A DNA stretch of 35,772 nucleotides from Nitrosomonas marina. Its GTDB lineage: Bacteria > Pseudomonadota > Gammaproteobacteria > Burkholderiales > Nitrosomonadaceae. Positions 25,114-35,482 of this stretch are shown here, one piece after another; positions within the stretch are counted from its first letter, which is position 1; every line of letters starts with the position of its first letter. The stretch lies in contig NZ_FOIA01000033.1 of the NCBI RefSeq assembly GCF_900111605.1, positions 1-35,772 of the forward strand. Reading direction: 5' to 3'. The notes below the pieces were generated by a model that was given only the letters and a program-made list of their open reading frames with translations, was not told the origin of the DNA and searched no databases. The translations under genes and the position numbers were made by a program.

Positions 25114-26132
25114 TTATGATTTATATACCTTAATACCATAAGGCCCGGTACCATTAGAGCGATTATAATGACGCACTTGGAGATAATATTTCCCGGACGC
25201 TAAGTCCGCGGTAATTCTGGGATTAAATCCGTTACCGCCGTCATCATCTTCTGCCACCAATTGAGTCTGATTATCCGGCCCGAACAGTTTCATCACTAAA
25301 TCGGTTTGCCCTTCGGTTTCCATGATGTAGGTACCTGTCGAGCGAGCAGTAAAAGTAAACAAATCTTCTTCGCCGGGCTGGCCGATGGAGGCTTCAAATG
25401 CTTTAATTTCAGCAACTGGCAGTTCCACCACTGAGGATGTTTTACCTGGATACATCACTGTGCTGGCGATAAATGCCTTGTCCATGTCAGATAATGTGTT
25501 GTTGGGTTCAGTATGAAAGCCGTCGACGGTCCATTCAGCAGGAAAGCTGTAAAGCATAATGGAGTTCGCATCGAATTCAGTGCCATTGATTTGATCATGA
25601 GCGTATTTATTCAATCATTATGCCGTATCGTCTCTGGGTCCCAGTTGTTTGGCGGACCGGACAAGTCACGTATGACAGCGGCTTCGTTCCATTGAATCCC
25701 GCCATCCGGATTCTGATGTTCGTGCGCCAAACCAATGGCATGACCAAACTCATGCAACACCACTGCCTCATCCAGCCAACCAAAATTCATGGTGGGACGG
25801 TTCACCGAAATGGATTTGGCATCGGTGCCCACGTAGGACCATGCCCCATCATCGGCAAAAGCAATTCGAACATCCGCATCAGGGCGATCATTAAAATCAA
25901 ATGTCAAATTAGCATGCTCCGTCCATTTGGGTGCAAACTGCTTCACAATATTATGTTGTTCAGCCGTCCCATCAATGAAACGAATGCTCAATGTTGAACC
26001 GTTAATCCACATTTTACCGATGGGCGCAATCGCGCGGGTTCGGCCGGCTGGACCAAAGGACATAAAGGGAATTGCGCGTTTCAAGTCTTGGGGCAAGATT
26101 TTATCGTAGCAAATTTTCTTGGTATCAGACAT
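25114..26132 (-). pseudogene. Astacin-like zinc metalloprotease split by a frameshift
   Basis: The 5' frame (26132-25611) begins after AGGAG and encodes a protease domain with HEFGHAIGLAHE (His 127, Glu 128, His 131, His 137), the M12A-type zinc site. It stops after TIRHND. The next frame (from about 25614) goes straight on with NKYAHDQINGTEFDANSIML and YSFPAEW, which holds the expected SIMLY Met-turn. It ends in a pre-peptidase C-terminal-like beta domain (EEDLFTFTARSTGTYIMETE, GKYYLQVRHYN). Insertion of one base near 25615 restores one protein of about 340 residues. A true frameshift, a sequencing error or a recoding site are all possible. The 5' product alone lacks the Met-turn and is probably inactive. 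Confidence 0.75.
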
Positions 26133-26179
26133 GGGAGGCTCCTTTCATGGTTAACGAGCACATTGTGCCCGGTGGTTTG

Positions 26180-27130
26180 TTAAACTTTTTTATCGGGATG
26201 TAATTTTCTAATTTGTGATTCCTCTACATTCACCGATGCAGTTCCCTCAGTATTCCGTCCCATAGCCTGATCGACATCGGCAACACTTTTTACGCCAGCA
26301 AGCGTTTCAGAAGCCGCGACACCTTCAAGTGCTTCATCATATAGGTCAAACCAAGGTAAACCATGCTGTGTATAAGTAGCGGCATCAATAGGCGTTGGTG
26401 GCGGCTTACAACCAGTCAGCACTTGGTATTGCAGGCTATTGACAATAAAAATTTCTATTTGGCCAAAGTTGCCCTCGTCCCAAACATCAATGCCAAAAGG
26501 ATCAGTATAAATTTTCTGCCGCATCCTGCCACCGGCACCTAAACCCATGCCCACTTGGGCCATGGCTGATTTTTCTGGGGCACGTCTTGTCTCCACTGGC
26601 GCTTGATCGGGAAACAAACCTGGTTTGGGCTCAAATACCGTTATCTGAATCCCGCCGAGTTCTTCGATTCCGGTTAACGCGCTTTCTATGCTGTAACCTT
26701 GTCCTAATGGCATGGCAACAAATTGCCGAACGGTAGTTTCACCTGTATTAATACCATCCAGCCATGGTTGTGTAGGCACCACGATATAGTCCTGTTCATC
26801 CGCGCGCAATGCTGGCTCATAAGCTTTGCCTGAAATGGCATTTATACCTCCTACGGCAATTTTTACCGCATTGGGTTTCCATGTGGCACCGCGGAAACCC
26901 AACCATAACGCTTCGCGTTGGTACATGGGAATTAATGCGCCCCGCTTACTTTTCCATTCGTTGGGAAGCCGAGCGCGGCAATCCTCCAAGCGGTGCACGG
27001 GAAAAGCGCCAAGACCTGGTGGCAAAGGGTAAGTGTTACCATCATCGGGTATTTTCAAGGTGCGCTGAAAAGACACAGCAAAGCGATTCCCGATGCTAAT
27101 CGACCATTCACTTATTACAACGTCCAACAC
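26180..27130 (-). CDS. Unknown 316-residue protein in a metalloprotease operon
   Basis: The start is probably GTG 27130, with GGAGG about 10 bases before it; no nearby ATG is available. The product has no signal peptide and no clear helix of membrane length. It is rich in beta-prone segments (ALIPMYQREALWLGFRGATW, QIEIFIVNSLQYQVLTG) and has a glycine-rich patch (MGLGAGGRMRQKIY). I do not recognise the family. It lies 47 bases upstream of the metalloprotease on the same strand, so it may be a partner, substrate or inhibitor. Confidence 0.7.
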   Translation of the reverse strand: MLDVVISEWSISIGNRFAVSFQRTLKIPDDGNTYPLPPGLGAFPVHRLEDCRARLPNEWKSKRGALIPMYQREALWLGFRGATWKPNAVKIAVGGINAISGKAYEPALRADEQDYIVVPTQPWLDGINTGETTVRQFVAMPLGQGYSIESALTGIEELGGIQITVFEPKPGLFPDQAPVETRRAPEKSAMAQVGMGLGAGGRMRQKIYTDPFGIDVWDEGNFGQIEIFIVNSLQYQVLTGCKPPPTPIDAATYTQHGLPWFDLYDEALEGVAASETLAGVKSVADVDQAMGRNTEGTASVNVEESQIRKLHPDKKV

Positions 27131-27705
27131 CGTAAAGAGCCCTCCGCAGAATAACCGATAATTCCCCGTTGCCTCTAGTCTACTCCATGTTGAGATTAAG
27201 ATGTTTTTCGCTTAATTTTATGTAAAGAGCTAATCGTTCCTCGCAGGTGTGTGTTTACAATCACGCTTTCTCTTGTGCCTGTAGTTTCAACACGGAGTAC
27301 AAAAAACATACTAGGCTTTTGAAATTAATGTACTGAAAGCCTAATTGATTGTCAAACGACAATGAAAATTTAACAGGTGATCAAAAAGCCGCCACATTTT
27401 GAAGGAAAAATCAGTTATGGAAACCGTTAATAGCGTTACAAATCTGGATAACAAAGAAAACAGTCCATAATTGTCACTGGCATTTGTAATGGTATCATCG
27501 TCATCAGACAGGAATCGTTCTGAATGGTATCTTTTGTTCCTGTTTCTAAACATCAATGTGTTGTCCGTCTTGGAAAGTAATAGTACTATTATCTTAAGGG
27601 CATCTCTAAAAATCCAGATTTTGTCATAACACTTTGAATTTTCAGAGACGCCTTTAAAATAACGCATAGTTTTATTTTGACAAATGCTCACCGAAGCGGT
27701 TCCGC
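27131..27705. other. Intergenic region with a small inverted-repeat element
   Basis: A 116-codon minus-strand frame (27341-27691) has no motif and runs through the inverted repeat, so I reject it. The only clear structure is the inverted repeat at 27599-27652. Confidence 0.5.
27599..27652. repeat. 54-bp element with 15-bp imperfect inverted ends
   Basis: GGCATCTCTAAAAAT (27599-27613) matches the reverse complement of ATTTTCAGAGACGCC (27638-27652) at 13 of 15 positions. The ends look like the terminal repeats of an IS with almost nothing between them, either a miniature element or two juxtaposed ends. It lies about 50 bases upstream of the third TIR-nSTAND gene. Confidence 0.6.
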
Positions 27706-30700
27706 ATGGCGACTATTTTTCTCAGCCACAGCTCAATAGACAAAGCAGCTGCCCAACAGCTTAAAGCATGGCTGGAAGCCGCTGAACGTGGCCATCAGGT
27801 TTTTCTCGATTACGATATTCAAACCGGGATTAAAGCCGGTGCGGACTGGGAACGCTCGCTATATGAACAACTGCGGCTTTGCCGTGTTTTCCTGCCTATA
27901 CTGACGCAAAACTGGCTCGACTCCAAATGGTGTTTTGCGGAAATGACCCATGCCCGCGCCCAAGGTAAATTGATTTTGCCGGTCAAGCTTGATACTGCGC
28001 TGGACAGTTCAAATCTGTTTGCCGATCTGCAGCACACACCGATTGACCTGAGTGGAGACGATCAAAGTGGCTATCAACGCTTACAGCGTGCGCTGGGAGA
28101 AGAGTTTTCGTGGAATCCGGAACGTCCGCCTTATCCAGGGTTGCCGGCATTTCAGGAGGAAGATGCGGCCATTTATTATGGACGCAACCCGGAAATTATC
28201 AGCGTCATTGAATTGCTGGAAGGTCTGCGCCGCCGTGGCTATAGTACCCCGCATTTTGTTTTGTTATTGGGTGCGTCCGGTAGCGGCAAATCATCGTTGG
28301 CAAGGGCCGGCATTATGCCGCGTTTGCGGCTCAAAAGTGAGTGGCTGCTGTTGAAGCCCTTCATGCCGCGCACCAATCCCATTGCGGAGCTGGCCGAAAC
28401 TTTTGCACGCACTTTTAAAGACATACCCGCTTTACAATCCGCATGGCCAGTCCATAAACTGGAACAGACACTGACCCGGGCCGCCGAAGCGGTCCCGCCG
28501 GATGGTAAAGCGCTCCTCGATCTGGTACGTGATTTAAGAACCCAGCGCCAGGACAATGCAACACTTTTGCTGGTTATTGATCAAACAGAAGAGTTGTTTG
28601 TTGTCAGCAATCCACAGCATGCAAAACAATTTTTGGGCTTGCTGCGCGCAGCGATTGAACAATCTGACGGCCGTTTAATGGTGTTGGCGACAATGCGCTC
28701 CGAATTCCTGGGCAGCTTTCAGCAGCATCCATTTATAGTCGATTCGCACTATAAAACCCCGTTTGAATACGAAACCTTTACGCTTGACCCGCTACCGACC
28801 GATCGTTTCCAGGAAATAATCCGCAAACCGGCAGAATTAGTTGGTTTTACGATTGATGAAGACCTGGTTGAACGCATGGTTGCCGATACCGCAACACGCG
28901 ATGCCTTACCGTTACTGGCGTATACCCTGCGGCGCATGTGGGACAATGAAGATTACCGCAAAGACGGGCGCTTTGAGCTAAGTGAGTACCAGGAACTTGG
29001 CGGCCTGGAAGGCTCCATCCGCAAAGCGGCTGATGAAGCGCTTGATCGGTCACGGCGCAATAAAGAAGAACTTACTGCATTAAAAAGCGCTTTTGTTCCC
29101 GGTATGGTGAAACTGTCTCATGAGGATGAGCCAGTGCGCCAACGCACACGGCGCGATCAGCTGTCAGCTGGAGCCTATCGCCTGCTTGAACCATTCATTG
29201 ACAATCGTCTATTAATTACTGACAAGGATACTGACGGTCATGAAACCCTGGAAGTCGCGCATGAAGCGTTGCTGCGCGTCTGGCCGCAATTGACGGGCTG
29301 GATTAATGAAGACCGTGACAAACTGCATCTGTTTGAGAACCTGGAACGCGCTGCACAAGATTGGCATAAACAGCAGCAGTCTGATTTCCTGGTGCATAAA
29401 AATGACCGCCTCAAAGGATTGCTGGAGTTAGTGCGCAATCCACGCTTTCAGCTTCGTGAAGACTCAGTGGAAAACGCTTATTTAATGGCGTGCGAACAAG
29501 CCCAACAGGCACGTGAATTGGCAGAAAAGGAACAACAACAAAAAGAAATTCGCAATTTCAGACAAAAACTGGCCATTGCAGGTGTGATGTTACTCATCGC
29601 CTCCCTATCAGCTATTTATGCATTTGTTCAAGAGGACGTTGCCAAAAAACAAACGAAAATTGCTCAAGAACAAACAATAGAAGCAGTAAAACAGAAACAA
29701 GAAGCAGAAGCCCAAGCTGCACAAGCAAAAGCTGCTTTAATATGGAGCAACCTGGTATTTAAAGGTGGAAAAATATCACCCGAAGAAACAGATATCTTAT
29801 GGGAGCTTGCTGCTGCTAAAGAATCCGTTCGTGAGGCTTTTGTTGAGCAACTTTTTGATGATGAAGCACTTGGCGAGCGTTTTGCAAGCAAGCCGCGTGC
29901 AATTACACGGGCATTAGTTGGATTTGATCCTCAATATCGGCAAAAAATTATTCAGGATTATCTTATCCCTTCTGTGAAAAATAGAAACAGATCGAAAAAT
30001 CTACTGGCAGCAGGCTTTCTGGTCAAGGAATTGTCAGCAATTGAGGGCTTGGGAATTTTAATTGAAGCGATGATTGTGAAAGCTGGAAATAATAGCCATA
30101 TCTACGCACTCGGTGAAAGCCTAGCTGCATTGGCCAAAAATATCGATGTAGAAACCGCGTCAGTCCTGTTTCAGCCACTGGTGGATACGATTGTGGAAAC
30201 AGAGAAAGATAGCCATCTCTATGTACTCTTTAATGGCCTGGCTACATTGGCTAAAAAAATCGATGTAGAAATCGTGTCAATCCAGCTTCAGCCACTGATG
30301 GATGCAATTGTGAAAACTGAAAATCTTGGCCTGCTCAGAGCATTCGGTCAAGGCTTGACTGCATTAGATGTAATAATCGATGCAGAAACTGGGTCAGTCC
30401 TGCTTCAGTCACTGGTGGATGCAATTGTAAAAGCTGAAGATCCTAGTCGGATCGTAGTACTCAGTGCTAGCCTGACTGCATTAGACGTAAAAATCGATGC
30501 AAAAACTGGGTCACTCCTGCTTCAGTCACTGGTGGATGTAATTGTGAAAGCTGAACACCCTAGTCGGATCGAAGCATTCGGTAGAAGCCTGGTTGCATTA
30601 GCCCAAAAAATCGATGCAGAAAGCGCGTCAGCCCTGCTCCCGCCACTGGTGGATGCGATTGTGAAAGCTGAAAATTATCGCCAGTTCCAAGTACTCTTTA

Positions 30701-32961
30701 ATGGTTTGGCTGCATTAGATGTAAAAAACGAAGCAGCAACCACGTCAATCCAGCTTCAATCACTGATTGATAAGATTGTAAAAACTAAAGATAGTTCCTC
30801 GATCGGTTTGCTCGGTGACATCTTGGCTACATTGGCCAAAAAAAACGATGCAGAAACCGCGTCAGTCCAGCTTCAGCCACTGGTCGATGCGATTGTGAAA
30901 GCTGGAAATAATAGCCATATCTACGCACTCGGTGAAAGCGTAGCTGCATTGGCCAAAAAAATCGATGCAGAAACCGCGTCAGTCCAGCTTCCATCACTGG
31001 TGGACGCAATTGTGAAAACTGAAAATAGTTACAAAACCAGAGACATTGGTAAAGGCCTAGCTACATTGGCCAAAAAAATTGATACAGAAACCGCGTCAAT
31101 CCAGTTCCAGTCACTGGTGGATGCGATTGTTAAAACTGAAAATGTTAACCAGCTTAGTGCACTTTTTAAGGGCCTGGCTGCATTGGCCAAAAAAGTCGAT
31201 GCAGAAACCGCATCAGTCCAGCTCCAGACACTGGTTAATGTGATTGTGAAAACTAAAAAAGATGACCTAATCTACGAATTTGGTAATGGCTTGGCTGCAT
31301 TGGCCAAAAGAATCGATGCAGAAACCGCCTCAGTCCAGCTTCAGTCATTGGTGAATGCGATTGTGAAAACTGAAAAAAACAACCAGATCAAAGAACTAGG
31401 TAAAGGCTTGGCTGTATTGGCCCACAAAATTGATGCAGAATCCGCGTCAGTCCAGCTTCAGTCACTGGTAAATACGATTGTGAAAACTGAAAATGTTTAC
31501 CAGCTCAATATACTTTTTGAAGGCCTGGCTGCATTAGACGTAAAAATCGATGTAGAAACCAAATCAGTCCTATTCCAGTCACTGGTGGATGCGATTGTAA
31601 AAACTGAAAATCATTACCGGATCAATAATGCACTCGGTGAAAACCTGGTTGCATTGACCCACAAAATCAATGCAGAAATCGCGTCAGTCCAGCTTCAGTC
31701 ACTGGTGAATACGATTGTGAAAACTGAAAATATTCACCAGCTCCGTGCACTTTTTGAAGGCCTGGCTGCATTGGCCACAAAAGTCGATACAGGAACAGCG
31801 TCAGCCAAGCTTCAGTCACTGATGGATGCGATTGTTAAAACTGAAAATATTCACCAGCTCCGTGCACTTTTTAAAGCCCTGGCTACATTGGCTACAAAGG
31901 TCGATACAGAAACTGCGTCAGTCCTGTTTCCGTCACTGGTGGATACAATTGTGAAAACTAAAAATGATGACCGAATCAGAGAATTCGGTAAAGGCCTGGC
32001 TGAATTGGCCACAAAAGTCGATACAGAAACTGCGTCAATACTATTCCCGTCACTGGTGGATACAATTGTAAAAACTAAAAATGATGACCGAATCAGAGAG
32101 TTCGGTAAAGGCCTGGCTGCATTGGCCACAAAAGTCGATACAGAAACTGCGTCAATCTTATTTCCGTCACTGGTGGATGCGATTGTGAAAACTAAAAATA
32201 TATACCGAATCAGAAAGTTCGGTAAAGGCCTGGCTGCATTGGCCACAAAAGTCGATACAGAAACTGCGTCAATCTTATTTCCGTCACTGGTGGATGCGAT
32301 TGTGAAAACTAAAAATAAAGACCGAATCAGAGAGTTCGGTAAAGGCCTGGCTGAATTGGCCACAAAAGTCGACACAGAAACTGCGTCAACCCTATTCCCG
32401 TCACTGGTGGATACAATTGTGAAAAATAAAAATGATTACCAAATCAGAGAGTTCGGTAAAGGCCTGGCTGCATTGGCCACAAAAATCGATACAGAAACTG
32501 CGTCAACCCTATTCCCGTCACTGGTGGATACAATTGTGAAAAATAAAAATGATTACCAAATCAGAATACTCGGTGATGACCTGGCGGCATTGGTCACAAA
32601 AATCGATGCGGCAGCGGCGCCCTCAATTTTTAATATGCTTACAGAAGCATATACAAATTCGAGAAATCTTCTTGCAAACCGCTACTTAGAGGATAGCTTA
32701 ACAGCGGTTGCCGCTAAATTACCAGCAAATATTCATAGTATCGAATTAGTCTTCAAAGTATTAAATAATCCTGCTATCTCTATCGAAACAGAAAACACTT
32801 TACTGGAAATTTTTCACAAGCATTTAATTGAAGAGAAAAATAAAGAAACAATTGAACTTTGGCAACTCATTGAACGCGCTAAGGAAAAATACCCTGAACT
32901 GGATTTCACCAGCCGGATATATGCTGAAAAAGTACTCGAGCGCCGTTTAGCCTTTAAATAA
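27706..32961 (+). CDS. TIR-nSTAND protein with 21 tandem 39-residue repeats
   Basis: The 1751-residue protein starts with a TIR domain (TIFLSHSS; SKWCFAEM with Glu 79, the same position as in DGR target 1). An nSTAND NTPase follows (Walker A GASGSGKSS at 189-197, Walker B LLLVIDQTEELF near 287-298, VAHEALLRVW). A coiled coil surrounds one membrane helix (about 622-641). From residue 815 come 21 helical repeats (consensus ETASVQLQSLVDAIVKTEN, then about 20 residues ending LAALATKVD), one 40 residues long and the rest 39. A non-repeated cap completes the C-terminus. The array forms a likely alpha-solenoid sensor, like LRR or WD40 arrays in other NLR-like proteins. The last six repeats are nearly identical in DNA. 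The ribosome site is weak. Confidence 0.9.
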   Translation: MATIFLSHSSIDKAAAQQLKAWLEAAERGHQVFLDYDIQTGIKAGADWERSLYEQLRLCRVFLPILTQNWLDSKWCFAEMTHARAQGKLILPVKLDTALDSSNLFADLQHTPIDLSGDDQSGYQRLQRALGEEFSWNPERPPYPGLPAFQEEDAAIYYGRNPEIISVIELLEGLRRRGYSTPHFVLLLGASGSGKSSLARAGIMPRLRLKSEWLLLKPFMPRTNPIAELAETFARTFKDIPALQSAWPVHKLEQTLTRAAEAVPPDGKALLDLVRDLRTQRQDNATLLLVIDQTEELFVVSNPQHAKQFLGLLRAAIEQSDGRLMVLATMRSEFLGSFQQHPFIVDSHYKTPFEYETFTLDPLPTDRFQEIIRKPAELVGFTIDEDLVERMVADTATRDALPLLAYTLRRMWDNEDYRKDGRFELSEYQELGGLEGSIRKAADEALDRSRRNKEELTALKSAFVPGMVKLSHEDEPVRQRTRRDQLSAGAYRLLEPFIDNRLLITDKDTDGHETLEVAHEALLRVWPQLTGWINEDRDKLHLFENLERAAQDWHKQQQSDFLVHKNDRLKGLLELVRNPRFQLREDSVENAYLMACEQAQQARELAEKEQQQKEIRNFRQKLAIAGVMLLIASLSAIYAFVQEDVAKKQTKIAQEQTIEAVKQKQEAEAQAAQAKAALIWSNLVFKGGKISPEETDILWELAAAKESVREAFVEQLFDDEALGERFASKPRAITRALVGFDPQYRQKIIQDYLIPSVKNRNRSKNLLAAGFLVKELSAIEGLGILIEAMIVKAGNNSHIYALGESLAALAKNIDVETASVLFQPLVDTIVETEKDSHLYVLFNGLATLAKKIDVEIVSIQLQPLMDAIVKTENLGLLRAFGQGLTALDVIIDAETGSVLLQSLVDAIVKAEDPSRIVVLSASLTALDVKIDAKTGSLLLQSLVDVIVKAEHPSRIEAFGRSLVALAQKIDAESASALLPPLVDAIVKAENYRQFQVLFNGLAALDVKNEAATTSIQLQSLIDKIVKTKDSSSIGLLGDILATLAKKNDAETASVQLQPLVDAIVKAGNNSHIYALGESVAALAKKIDAETASVQLPSLVDAIVKTENSYKTRDIGKGLATLAKKIDTETASIQFQSLVDAIVKTENVNQLSALFKGLAALAKKVDAETASVQLQTLVNVIVKTKKDDLIYEFGNGLAALAKRIDAETASVQLQSLVNAIVKTEKNNQIKELGKGLAVLAHKIDAESASVQLQSLVNTIVKTENVYQLNILFEGLAALDVKIDVETKSVLFQSLVDAIVKTENHYRINNALGENLVALTHKINAEIASVQLQSLVNTIVKTENIHQLRALFEGLAALATKVDTGTASAKLQSLMDAIVKTENIHQLRALFKALATLATKVDTETASVLFPSLVDTIVKTKNDDRIREFGKGLAELATKVDTETASILFPSLVDTIVKTKNDDRIREFGKGLAALATKVDTETASILFPSLVDAIVKTKNIYRIRKFGKGLAALATKVDTETASILFPSLVDAIVKTKNKDRIREFGKGLAELATKVDTETASTLFPSLVDTIVKNKNDYQIREFGKGLAALATKIDTETASTLFPSLVDTIVKNKNDYQIRILGDDLAALVTKIDAAAAPSIFNMLTEAYTNSRNLLANRYLEDSLTAVAAKLPANIHSIELVFKVLNNPAISIETENTLLEIFHKHLIEEKNKETIELWQLIERAKEKYPELDFTSRIYAEKVLERRLAFK
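30148..32607 (+). repeat. Array of 21 tandem 117-bp units
   Basis: The array is 20 units of 117 bp and one of 120 bp, all in frame. Units at the 5' end are diverged (for example VETASVLFQPLVDTIVETEK), while those from about 31906 onward differ at only a few bases each, a sign of recent duplication at the 3' side. Confidence 0.9.
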
Positions 32962-33445
32962 TACCTGCATCAAGGTAGCATGGAATTAATTCACCATACA
33001 AGGATCACCACAGACCGTGATACTGTTTCATGCAGGGATGGTAAGCACAAGCATCCGCCAATACACGCAAGCAATGGACACGCGGCCTTACCAGGCCGAT
33101 TGGTTTTGTCAAACCAGCACTCAATGCCAGCGAAGGCGAAGTTTTTTCAACTTACAGGCGATACCCTGTCAAAATCAATGATGGCTATCACGGACAAATC
33201 ATTACGTTAATATTTTCTTACCCGGTCGAAATTGTGCATCTGGCTGCTGATGGTGGAAATATCCGCCTGACAGGTGGCATCAACTGGCCGAAAAAGAATA
33301 ATGGCTCCGGAGACATCCTGCAACTATTCTGCAGGCATCACAACGATGGTGAAGAATGCCTTGAAGTCAACCGGAGTCACAACAGTGTCTAACACCGCCG
33401 TTGTTCGTAAATACGCTAATGACAAAATGGAAAAAGGAGAAAATT
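32962..33445. other. Region between TIR-repeat gene and beta-helix gene
   Basis: It contains a pectate-lyase-like gene fragment (33036-33392), and little else is recognisable. Confidence 0.5.
33036..33392 (+). pseudogene. C-terminal fragment of a pectate-lyase-like beta-helix protein
   Basis: One frame without a start codon reads PIGFVKPALNASEGEVFSTY, VKINDGYHGQIITLIFSYPV, GGNIRLTGGINWPKKNNGSG and EECLEVNRSHNSV before the TAA at 33390. The GQIITLIF...GGNIRLTGG...LEVNRS pattern is the common tail of exported beta-helix (pectate-lyase-3) proteins. The helix itself is gone, so this is the tail of a deleted gene, probably a relative of the next gene. Confidence 0.5.
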
Positions 33446-35482
33446 ATGGCCTCTCAATTTTATCGCATTGCTAGTATATTTTTTCTGTCATTTTTGATTG
33501 TTTTATTATTCAAAACACCCAGTCAAGCAAAGGTTTCGCTGCCCAACGATAGCATTATCAACATTAAGGAAGACTATGGAGCAAGGGGTGACGGCACAAC
33601 GGATGACACTCAAGCAATACAAAAAGCAATCAATGATCATATTGACAGTCCGTTTGATGTCATTATTTTTTTTCCACGCGGCAAATATCTCATCAGCAGT
33701 CAAATCAAGTGGAAGAATAATGATGGACAATGGGGAACTGCGATTACACTGCAAGGAGAACATAAAAGAAAGACTCTGATTAAATTACAAAATAACGCAC
33801 CGGGATTTGAAGATGCTTCCAATCCAAATGCCATGATTTTTACTGCATCGGAATTATTAAGCGGTAATCCGACCGATGGCGGCAAAGACTGGGAAAATCT
33901 AGGTGAAGGTAATGAAGCCTTCAGGAATTTTATCAAAGACTTGACTATCGATACAGGCACAAACAACCCTGGTGCCATAGCTATTGATTATCTGGCTAAC
34001 AATGGCGCTGCAATAGAAAATATAGTAATTCGATCGGGTGACAGAAGTGGCAAAATTGGTTTAAATATGAAACGAAAATGGACAGGCCCGGCACTAGTAA
34101 AGAATATTCTGATAGAAGGTTTTGACTATGGTATTTTTTTGGATGAAGAATGCTGTAGCGTCACATTTGAAAATATCAAACTTGCCAGGCAAAAAGTGGC
34201 GGGCATTTATAATAATCAAAATATATTAATCATAAGGCAACTGAAAAGTTTCAATAACGTACCGGTTATTCAGAATTTCGCCGCTCAAGGCCTCGTGGTC
34301 GTCATTGACGGAAAATTTAAAGGAAAATCAACCGCAAGCGCTATTGAAAATTCTGGAGAAATTTATTTAAGAAATCTTCGTGCAACAAGATACCGCTCTG
34401 TGATTATGCACAATGGAGAAACGCTCCCGGGAAAACATATCACTGAGTTTTTTTCTGAGTCGTATCATCTGCATTCCTCTTCGAAAACCGCTTTAAAGCT
34501 GCCGGTTAAGGAAACACCAAGATTGCCCAAGATCCCCATTCAACAATGGGCCAATGTAGAAGACTATGGCGCCCGCGGCAGCTCTGATACGGGAAAGCCG
34601 GATTACACCGATGACACGGCAGCGATTCAGGCGGCAATGGATTCGGGCAAGCAAGTTATTTATTTTCCACCAGGACGCTATATAATCAGCCAGCCGATTA
34701 TTATTGCTGGCAATGTACGAAAAGTTGATTTTCTAGGTTCCTGGATTGGATTTCCTGCCGACTTCGATCGTAGCAAACCTGTTTTTCGCATTGAAGAAGG
34801 ATTGCATGATGTAGTACAACTCAAAAACATGGGTCCCTATTGGCAGGCCTGGGAAAATTCCCATTTGGGCGAAGTCATTATGATCGAACATGATTCACCC
34901 AAAACCCTAATCCTAAAGGACGGCAATTTCCAGAGTTATCAAAGCACGCCTGTCAGCGGCGATTTGTTTTTGGAAAATGTTGTCGGTGGCGGAATCTGGC
35001 GGTTTAATCATCCACAAAACATCTGGGCACGGCATTTTAATCCCGAAGGCGCCGTCCATCCCAAAATAATCAACAATGGCGCTAACCTATGGATACTGGG
35101 CCTCAAGATTGAATCACCCACTACTAATATTTTGACCCAAGGAAGTGGCAAAACGGAAGTATTGGGCGCTTACCTCATTCCGGGAGCACTGTCTCGCGCA
35201 CCATTCCTCGAAGACTGGCCACCTGCATTCGTTAATGATGAATCATCCCACTCACTGATATATGCAACACAGGCTTACTCTGAAAATCAACGTTATCCTG
35301 TACAAATAGAAGAAACCATAGATGGCGAAACCAGAATGTTGTTGAGTGATGATGTTATCAGAAGAGATCATTTGGGTTCTATCATTCCCTTGTACACTGG
35401 TTATGCAGATACCTCAGACACAGATAATTTGAATTTGTTGAATAGACAGCGGTTGGAAAAAGAAAATATCCATAAATATTAA
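33446..35482 (+). CDS. Exported two-module pectate-lyase-3-type beta-helix protein
   Basis: AAAGGAG 7 bases upstream sets ATG 33446 (678 residues). A signal peptide is clear (ASIFFLSFLIVLLFKTPSQA, cut after Ala). Two modules each begin with the pectate-lyase-3/GH55 motif: INIKEDYGARGDGTTDDTQA near residue 33, with FFPRGKYLISS, and WANVEDYGARGSSDTG near 370, with DDTAAIQAAM and YFPPGRYIIS. Between and after them run right-handed beta-helix coils. Such enzymes or phage-tail-like depolymerases cut polysaccharides. The substrate cannot be told. It has no evident link to the TIR gene upstream. Confidence 0.85.
   Translation: MASQFYRIASIFFLSFLIVLLFKTPSQAKVSLPNDSIINIKEDYGARGDGTTDDTQAIQKAINDHIDSPFDVIIFFPRGKYLISSQIKWKNNDGQWGTAITLQGEHKRKTLIKLQNNAPGFEDASNPNAMIFTASELLSGNPTDGGKDWENLGEGNEAFRNFIKDLTIDTGTNNPGAIAIDYLANNGAAIENIVIRSGDRSGKIGLNMKRKWTGPALVKNILIEGFDYGIFLDEECCSVTFENIKLARQKVAGIYNNQNILIIRQLKSFNNVPVIQNFAAQGLVVVIDGKFKGKSTASAIENSGEIYLRNLRATRYRSVIMHNGETLPGKHITEFFSESYHLHSSSKTALKLPVKETPRLPKIPIQQWANVEDYGARGSSDTGKPDYTDDTAAIQAAMDSGKQVIYFPPGRYIISQPIIIAGNVRKVDFLGSWIGFPADFDRSKPVFRIEEGLHDVVQLKNMGPYWQAWENSHLGEVIMIEHDSPKTLILKDGNFQSYQSTPVSGDLFLENVVGGGIWRFNHPQNIWARHFNPEGAVHPKIINNGANLWILGLKIESPTTNILTQGSGKTEVLGAYLIPGALSRAPFLEDWPPAFVNDESSHSLIYATQAYSENQRYPVQIEETIDGETRMLLSDDVIRRDHLGSIIPLYTGYADTSDTDNLNLLNRQRLEKENIHKY

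Noticed and set aside
27341..27691. 116-codon minus-strand frame
   Set aside because: It has no motif or ribosome site and runs through an inverted-repeat element.
31851..32375. 174-codon minus-strand frame with repeats
   Set aside because: It is the antisense shadow of the 117-bp coding repeats.
30148..32607. Possible CRISPR-like array from the evenly spaced repeats
   Set aside because: The 117-bp units are continuous coding sequence in one frame with no unique spacers.
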